A stretch of DNA of 34,756 nt from Hyphomicrobiales bacterium (GTDB lineage: Bacteria; Pseudomonadota; Alphaproteobacteria; Rhizobiales; Rhizobiaceae): the NCBI GenBank assembly GCA_017305925.1, contig JAFKJW010000059.1, forward strand, positions 1 to 34,756, in the 5' to 3' direction. This document shows positions 29,770 to 34,756 of this stretch, in pieces. The position numbers were made by a program, and so were the translations under genes. Each line of letters begins with the position of its first letter. Position 1 is the stretch's first letter. The notes under the pieces were generated by a model. That model was given only the letters and a program-made list of their open reading frames with translations, searched no databases and was not told the origin of the DNA.

Positions 29770-31959
29770 ATGAGGAAAGCATTCTGCCGCTCGCTGCTGG
29801 CGGCCACCGCTCTCGGAGCGCTCGCGCTCGGTGCGGCGACCGGGATCGCCGAGGCGCGTACCAATCGCGCGCTCATCGTCGCCGTCACCAAATATCCGAA
29901 CTTCCCGGAGAAGAACTGGCTGGTCGGGCCGAACCACGATTCGCGACTCGTCAGGGAGTATCTGGAGGCCAACGACATCGCGCCCTTCGACGCGGGCAAC
30001 GTCACGGTCCTCGCCGACGGGGTGGAGGGCGCGAAGTCGAGCCCGACGCACGCGGCGATCCTCGGCGAGCTGAAGACGCTTGCCGACGAATCGCAGGCCG
30101 GCGACTTCGTCTACATCCACTTCTCGGGCCACGGCTCGCAGCAGCCCGAACTGGTGAAGGGATCGGAAACCGACGGCCTCGACGAGATTTTCCTGCCGTC
30201 CGACACGGAACTCTGGAGGGACCGCACCACCGGCGTGCCGAACGCGCTGATGGACGACGAGATCGGCGCCGCGCTCGATGCCATCCGGGCGAAGGGGGCC
30301 TTCGTCTGGTTCGTCGTCGATGCCTGCCATTCCGGCACGGCGACGCGCGACGTCGTTCCCGATTCCGATTTCGTGCATGAGCGCGAGCTCGACCCCGTCA
30401 ACGACCTGAAGGTCGCGCCCGAGGCCATGGCCGAGGCCGAGAAGGAGGCCGCGCCCGCCTCGCGCGACATCGGCAACGCGCGCGAGAGCGCCATCGCCCT
30501 GACGGACGATTCCGGCGACGGCAAGAAGGGCGGGCTGGTCGCCTTCTATGCCGCGCAGACGACGGAGACCACGCCCGAGCGGCCGATGCCGCGCGGCCAG
30601 GACGGCGCGACCTCCTACGGCGTGTTCACCTATACGCTGTTCCAGCGCATCGCCGAGAATCCGGGCATGACCTACCGGCAGCTCGGCCAGGCGATCCTCC
30701 AGCAATATGCCGCCGACAGCCAGACCAAGCCGACGCCGCTCTTCGAGGGCGATCTCGACGCACGGGTGTTCGGCTCGGAGAAGATCGACATGGTCATGCA
30801 GTGGCCGGTCAAGGTGAAGGGCGGCAAGGCGACGCTGAACGCCGGCCTGCTGCAGCGACTGGCGCCCGGCTCAAAGCTCGCCATCCTGCCCTCGCCGACT
30901 TCCGAGCTGAAGGACACGCTGGGCTACCTGGAGGTGACGTCGGCGAAAAACCTTTCGAGCGAGGTGCGGCCGGTCGAATCGGACGGCAAGCCGGCGCTGG
31001 AGCTTTCCGCCATCCCGCACCAGGCCTATGCGCGCCTGTCCGACATGGCGCTGGATTTCCGGCTCAAGGTGGCGCGCCCGGCCGCGGACGCAAAGCTGTC
31101 CGGTCAGGTCGCGCAGGTGAACAGGGTTCTGGACGCGCTGGCGGCCAACCCGGAGAAGCGCTTCAACATCGAGCTCGTCGATCCCGGCAAGGACGCGGAT
31201 CTGAGGCTGGCCGTCCTGCCGGAAAATCAGGTGACGCGCGCCAGCGACGGCTCCGGCGACAAGCCGGCGCTGTGGTTCCTGCCGCCCTCGGGCCAGATCT
31301 CGGCGAAGGAGGACAGCAGGCCGCCGCTCGTCGGTATCGACGAGGCCGATCCGAAGAAGCTCGAAGACGCCACCGCGGCCAACCTCCAGAAGATCTTCCG
31401 CGCCACCAGCCTGGCGCGCCTTGCCGTCGCTTCCGACTATCAGCCGGACCAGGTGAGCGTCTCCTTCCGCGTCAAGCGCGAGGACAAGGACGCGATGGAG
31501 CCGCTCGACGGCTCGACCGTGCCCTATGTGCACCCCGGCGACGAGGTGCACATCCTGGCCGAGAACAAGTCGAACAAGCGCGTCGACATCAATGTCCTCT
31601 ATATCGGCAGCGATTATTCGATCACCCACATCACGGCGCAGAGGCTCGAGGCCGGAGCCAGGCTCGACGAAGGCCTGCTTGCCTTCACCGACGACAGTTT
31701 CGGGCTGGAGCGCATGGTCGCGGTGCTGACCGAGGCGCCGCCCGGCAGCGAGACCGAGGATTTGAGCTTCCTGGCGCAGGACAAGGTGCCGTCCGCTTCG
31801 CGCGACGTCGGCGACCAGCGCGGGTTCGGCGCCATGCTGGACCAGATCGCCGCCGCGCCGTCGAGCCGCGGGGCCGCCGCTTTCAAGGTAAATGGCGGCG
31901 ACGCGCCGAAGGGCGGCGTGATGATCTTCACCGTGGAGACCGAGCCGAAGAACCAGTAG
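29770..31959 (+). CDS. secreted caspase-family (C14) peptidase with DUF4384-like C-terminus, 729 aa
   Basis: The signal peptide is KAFCRSLLAATALGALALGA, cut near AEA. The caspase-like p20 core follows, with the catalytic dyad H121 in YIHFSGHGSQQ and C186 in VVDACHSGTATRD. The regions ETDGLDEIFLPSDTELW and NALMDDEIGAALD are typical metacaspase-like neighbours. A p10-like part (about 260-330: GLVAFYAAQTTETTPE, YGVFTYTLFQRIAENPGMTY) is present. The C-terminal third (YVHPGDEVHILAENKSNKRV, LYIGSDYSITHIT) resembles DUF4384, a beta domain common in such proteins. A GGGAG ribosome site precedes the ATG. It leads a four-gene operon. Both catalytic residues are intact, so it is probably an active, periplasmic or surface protease. 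Substrate unknown. Confidence 0.85.
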   Translation: MRKAFCRSLLAATALGALALGAATGIAEARTNRALIVAVTKYPNFPEKNWLVGPNHDSRLVREYLEANDIAPFDAGNVTVLADGVEGAKSSPTHAAILGELKTLADESQAGDFVYIHFSGHGSQQPELVKGSETDGLDEIFLPSDTELWRDRTTGVPNALMDDEIGAALDAIRAKGAFVWFVVDACHSGTATRDVVPDSDFVHERELDPVNDLKVAPEAMAEAEKEAAPASRDIGNARESAIALTDDSGDGKKGGLVAFYAAQTTETTPERPMPRGQDGATSYGVFTYTLFQRIAENPGMTYRQLGQAILQQYAADSQTKPTPLFEGDLDARVFGSEKIDMVMQWPVKVKGGKATLNAGLLQRLAPGSKLAILPSPTSELKDTLGYLEVTSAKNLSSEVRPVESDGKPALELSAIPHQAYARLSDMALDFRLKVARPAADAKLSGQVAQVNRVLDALAANPEKRFNIELVDPGKDADLRLAVLPENQVTRASDGSGDKPALWFLPPSGQISAKEDSRPPLVGIDEADPKKLEDATAANLQKIFRATSLARLAVASDYQPDQVSVSFRVKREDKDAMEPLDGSTVPYVHPGDEVHILAENKSNKRVDINVLYIGSDYSITHITAQRLEAGARLDEGLLAFTDDSFGLERMVAVLTEAPPGSETEDLSFLAQDKVPSASRDVGDQRGFGAMLDQIAAAPSSRGAAAFKVNGGDAPKGGVMIFTVETEPKNQ

Positions 31960-32079
31960 AGGTTTCGGCCCCGTCGTTTGGTGCGTGGGACTGCGCCTTG
32001 CGGGGACCGGATGTTTGTGGAACCTAGAAGAGCCGGCAAAGGCAGCGCCTTGCGCCCGGCTCCCGCACGAGGAAAGTCG

Positions 32080-32448
32080 ATGTCGAACCATGCTCCCAGG
32101 CTGATTTCAGCCGTCGCGGTCCTGGCCGCGACGATCGGCGGCGCGCTTGCCCAGGACTGCGGCCTGTGCGCCAAGGAGGTGACGGTCAATTCCGATCTCG
32201 CGACGTGCTTCCTCCAGGAATATGGCAGGCTGTCGAAGGGAGATTCGAAGGCCGTCGCCGTCGATCTCAGCGAATGCGGCTCGCGCGGCGTGCTGGAGCC
32301 TCTCCCCGCGCCGAAGCTCGGCGAGCGCGAGCCCGACACGAAATTCATCATCACGCGAGCCCAGCTCGACTGCCTCAAGGCCAAGCTCGAAGAGCCGGAC
32401 CTTGTGCTCGACCCGGCCGCGACCATCGAGCTGAGCTCCTGCCGATGA
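32080..32448 (+). CDS. secreted six-cysteine protein, 122 aa, in caspase/WD40 operon
   Basis: The signal peptide is HAPRLISAVAVLAATIGGAL, cleaved before AQDC or QDC. The mature domain has six cysteines (27, 30, 43, 66, 98, 121), an even number that fits three disulfides in the periplasm. Visible segments are DCGLCAKEVTVNSDLATCFL, SKAVAVDLSECGSRG and FIITRAQLDCLKAKLEE. The AGGAAAG ribosome site lies just before the ATG at 32,080. It starts 121 bases after the caspase gene, and its stop overlaps the next start (ATGA, 32,445-32,448). I do not recognise the family. Its strict coupling to the next gene suggests that the two products act together. Confidence 0.7.
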   Translation: MSNHAPRLISAVAVLAATIGGALAQDCGLCAKEVTVNSDLATCFLQEYGRLSKGDSKAVAVDLSECGSRGVLEPLPAPKLGEREPDTKFIITRAQLDCLKAKLEEPDLVLDPAATIELSSCR

Positions 32449-33215
32449 GCGACGAGTCCGGCGCCAACACCGGCCCTGTCGTCGCGGATCCCTCGGCGCC
32501 CGCCGCCTCGCAGGGCTTCAGGTCGGCCGTCGGCGCGTCGGCGGCGGTGCCGAGGGGCGGCATCTCGGTTCCCGCGAAAGTGGACCTTGCCGATCCGGAA
32601 CCCACGCCCGCGGAAGACATAAAGAAGGAGTCCAGCCCCTTCAGCGACGGCGACAGGCGCGTCATGGTCTATGCGTGGATGGGCTTCCTGCTGCGCATCC
32701 TGCTCGTCGTCGGCGCGGTGTTCTCACTCGTGCAGTATCTGGCGGCGCGCGAGGAGAAGCGCGTCGAGCGCACGCTGGAGCTGGTCGACATGTGGGACGG
32801 CAAGGACTTCCAGGATGCCCAGAGCGCGCTGAAGGCCAGGCTCGTCGCGCTAAACGAGGCCAATGAGGGCCTGATGAGCTCCAACCCTTCGGAGGACGAG
32901 CGCAGGATCTATTACGAAAGCGTCGGCAAGCAACTGATGACCGACGCCGGCGGCACCATGCCGTTGCAGGAATTCGAGCCGAAGTTCGACCGCATCGTCT
33001 ATTTCCTCAACCGCGTCTCGACCTGCGTCAGGCGCAACCTCTGCGACCGCGAGGTGGCCGACGACTACTTCCTCGACTATGCGCGGTCGTTCTGGTCCTA
33101 TTTCTCCGGCTACGCGCAGAGCATGCGCAAGAACGGCTCCGCCAACTATGCCAAGGCGATCGAGGAGTATGTCGCCACCGCCCCGAAGGCCGCCGGGCCG
33201 GCGACGGAGCCATGA
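32445..33215 (+). CDS. single-span membrane protein of unknown function, 256 aa, in caspase/WD40 operon
   Basis: A disordered Pro/Ala-rich N-terminus of about 65 residues leads to a membrane segment at 77-99 (AWMGFLLRILLVVGAVFSLV and a few more). A helical domain follows: AAREEKRVERTLELVDMWDG, DAQSALKARLVALNEANEGL, FEPKFDRIVYFLNRVSTCVR and RSFWSYFSGYAQSMRKNGSA. The pattern DMWDGKDFQDAQ...LNRVSTCVRRNLCD recalls DUF4760-like membrane proteins, but I do not claim it. Two cysteines (about 212 and 217, TCVRRNLCD) may pair. Its ATG lies in the stop of the previous gene, and its TGA contains the start of the WD40 gene. A scaffold joining membrane and propeller is one possibility. Confidence 0.7.
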   Translation: MSDESGANTGPVVADPSAPAASQGFRSAVGASAAVPRGGISVPAKVDLADPEPTPAEDIKKESSPFSDGDRRVMVYAWMGFLLRILLVVGAVFSLVQYLAAREEKRVERTLELVDMWDGKDFQDAQSALKARLVALNEANEGLMSSNPSEDERRIYYESVGKQLMTDAGGTMPLQEFEPKFDRIVYFLNRVSTCVRRNLCDREVADDYFLDYARSFWSYFSGYAQSMRKNGSANYAKAIEEYVATAPKAAGPATEP

Positions 33216-34756
33216 CAGCCGCCGCCGTCCGGAGCCATGCATCGGGGGCCTGGCGGGCGATCCCGCCTCTCGTCCTGTCCGTCCTCGCGATCCTGCTCGG
33301 CGCGCTCGGGGCTGCGCGGGCCGAGGGAGCGGATTTCCGGCTGGATCTCGACACCGGCGGCCATCGCGCCCTCGTGCGCGACCTGGCCTTCACCTCCGAC
33401 GGCCACCTCCTGCTGTCGGCTTCCGACGACAAGACCATCCGCGTCTGGGACGTCGCGAGCGGCACGACGCTCAGGACGCTGCGCGGCTATATGGGCGCGG
33501 GCAATGACGGCAAGGTCTTCGCCCTCGCCATCTCGCCCGACGACAGGACGGTGGCCGCCGGCGGCTATTTCGGGGAAGGCATCGACAAGCCGCCCTATGG
33601 CGACGTACGTCTTTTCGACATCGCGACCGGCCGGATGACGGGCGTGCTGACCGGCGCCGGGCAATCCGTCTTCGGGCTCGCCTACGCGCCGGACGGCAAC
33701 GAGATCGCGGCGGGAAGCGGCGACGGCTACGTCTATGTCTGGAGCAGGGCGGCCGGCGGATGGGAACCGAAGACGCGCCTCGACGGCGATTCCAACCGCA
33801 TTGCGAAAGTGGCCTACGCCCTGGAGGGCCGGCGCATCGTCGCCATAACCGCCGACAACGGCGTCAGGCTGTGGGATCGCGGGACGGGCGAGGAGATCGA
33901 CATGCCCGACGCCGAGCCGCTGCGCGACACCGGCCTGATGGCGCTCACCGTCTCGGCGGAGGGCAGCCGCTTCGCCACCGGGGATTCTGAAGGCAACGTC
34001 ATGGTCTTCGCGGCCGGGGACGGCAGGCTGCTTGCCACGCTGCCGAAGCAGCCTTTCCGCATCGGCGCGCTGACCTTCGCCGGCGACCGGCTGGTGGCCT
34101 CATGCGGCTATCAGTGCACGGACAAGCACCGCACAGTCGTCTTCGGTGCGGATGGCAAGACTGAGCGCGAGTACCGCGAGCATGACGGCACGGTCTATGC
34201 GAGCGCCCGCTCGCCCGACGGATTGCAGGTGGCGACCGCCGGCGGTCGGCGTCACGCCATCCATCTGTGGGACCCGACGACGGGCAAGACCGGCAAGGTG
34301 ATGCAGGGCGCCGGCGCGCCGGTCATGGCGGTGGGCCTCGACGCGAGGGCCGCCGCCGTCGCCTGGGGCTTCGCCGATCCGTGCCCGGACCGCATCGCTT
34401 GCCCGGACGTGATGGGGCCGCTCGACCATTCCATGCCGTTGCCGAAGCAGGACGTCTTCTTCGAGCCGCCCGCGCCGCTTGTCGGCGACGCCAAGCGTTT
34501 CCGCCGTGCCGTTCACGAGCAGGCCGGCAGCGCGCTCCGCGCAGCCGGAGGCGGCAGCGAGGAGCTGGAGAACGGCCGCCTGGAGATCCTCCGGGCCGGC
34601 GCGGTCGTCAAGACGATCGACAATGACGAGACGAACGGCTTCCTGCACGCTGCCTTCACGCTTCTGGAAAACGGCCGCTCGCTGATCACCGGGGGAAGCG
34701 ACGGCACGCTGATCGAGTACGACGCCGCGACCGGAAAATTTGCCGGCGAGTTCAAG
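33212..34756 (+). CDS. secreted or membrane-anchored WD40-repeat protein, partial (515 codons, runs off right edge)
   Basis: The hydrophobic N-terminus WRAIPPLVLSVLAILLGALG, ending AARAEGADF, is a signal peptide or anchor, so the propeller should face the periplasm. WD40 blades are visible as LLSASDDKTIRVWDVASGTT, AAGSGDGYVYVWSR, ITADNGVRLWDRGTG, FATGDSEGNVMVFAAGDGRL, AIHLWDPTTGKTG and, near the right edge, ITGGSDGTLIEYDAATGK, with a cysteine-containing insert (ASCGYQCTDKHRTVVF). At least seven blades are likely. The start (33,212) overlaps the previous stop in ATGA. Exported WD40 proteins are unusual in bacteria. Within this operon the propeller is a natural partner or substrate adaptor for the caspase, as inference. 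The 3' end is outside the window. Confidence 0.85.
   Translation, partial: MTAAAVRSHASGAWRAIPPLVLSVLAILLGALGAARAEGADFRLDLDTGGHRALVRDLAFTSDGHLLLSASDDKTIRVWDVASGTTLRTLRGYMGAGNDGKVFALAISPDDRTVAAGGYFGEGIDKPPYGDVRLFDIATGRMTGVLTGAGQSVFGLAYAPDGNEIAAGSGDGYVYVWSRAAGGWEPKTRLDGDSNRIAKVAYALEGRRIVAITADNGVRLWDRGTGEEIDMPDAEPLRDTGLMALTVSAEGSRFATGDSEGNVMVFAAGDGRLLATLPKQPFRIGALTFAGDRLVASCGYQCTDKHRTVVFGADGKTEREYREHDGTVYASARSPDGLQVATAGGRRHAIHLWDPTTGKTGKVMQGAGAPVMAVGLDARAAAVAWGFADPCPDRIACPDVMGPLDHSMPLPKQDVFFEPPAPLVGDAKRFRRAVHEQAGSALRAAGGGSEELENGRLEILRAGAVVKTIDNDETNGFLHAAFTLLENGRSLITGGSDGTLIEYDAATGKFAGEFK

Noticed and set aside
30871-32091. 406-codon minus-strand frame opposite the caspase gene
   Set aside because: It is antisense to a gene with intact catalytic motifs and a signal peptide, and shows no domain of its own.
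1-34756. CRISPR arrays, rRNA operons, transposase genes or insertion-sequence ends
   Set aside because: I saw no regularly spaced direct repeats with unique spacers, no rRNA-like sequence and no transposase domains on either strand.

Overview
The window is GC-rich alphaproteobacterial DNA, but it does not read as one smooth piece. Three blocks can be told apart: (A) bases 1 to about 1,620, the C-terminal three quarters of a molybdopterin oxidoreductase on the minus strand; (B) about 1,676 to 18,585, genes resembling those of Rhizomicrobium/Micropepsaceae-type bacteria, with several families of intergenic palindromic repeats, FNR-type promoters and an early-gene cassette of a phage; (C) 18,590 to the end, genes of Rhizobiales type (ActSR redox two-component system, HrpB, CysK, PolA and a caspase/WD40 operon) with no copies of the block B repeats. 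The A/B boundary breaks a gene and is a likely assembly or recombination junction. The B/C boundary is only suspected. All taxonomic statements are inferred from protein style and gene order.

Block B starts with secreted proteins of unknown role (a 208-aa protein, a cupin), a small conserved-looking ORF and an AlkB-type dioxygenase. An AT-richer, probably acquired island follows (about 4,920-6,960). It holds a small ORF, a TIGR02391 (Ymh-like) gene coupled by ATGA to a broken DUF5343 gene, and a secreted protein that sits between two copies of a small zinc-ribbon gene. From 6,950 to 11,152 lies a phage-derived early region. Its minus-strand replication operon runs: small membrane protein, RusA resolvase, stand-alone DnaA domain IV, a replication protein with a DnaA-domain-I-like tail, DUF6456 protein, zinc-ribbon protein. 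On the plus strand are two tandem paralogous CxxCGRC mini-proteins and a CI/LexA-like repressor preceded by four regularly spaced operator palindromes. No integrase or structural genes are present.

The rest of block B is chromosomal in character: a CAP-domain protein; an exoD-copB pair; two small Met/His-rich genes next to copB that look like copper-handling accessories; decayed fragments of a SnoaL-like gene and a GH172/DUF2961 gene; an UrcA-family protein; a second secreted cupin; and a DmpA-type P1 peptidase. Three promoters here (before exoD, before the Met-rich pair, before urcA) carry FNR/FixK-like boxes 28 to 31 bases ahead of a plausible -10, which suggests a local oxygen-responsive group.

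Block C reads hrpB-actS-actR on the minus strand. On the plus strand it has a secreted trypsin-fold protein that has lost its catalytic His and Ser, then cysK (minus), a strong candidate small RNA with C-rich hairpin loops, and polA with two substituted proofreading residues. It ends with a four-gene operon: secreted caspase-like peptidase with DUF4384-like tail, Cys-rich secreted protein, membrane-anchored protein and WD40 propeller, the last two starting in ATGA overlaps. This operon, the DUF5343/TIGR02391 pair and the twin CxxCGRC genes are the best candidates for undescribed systems.
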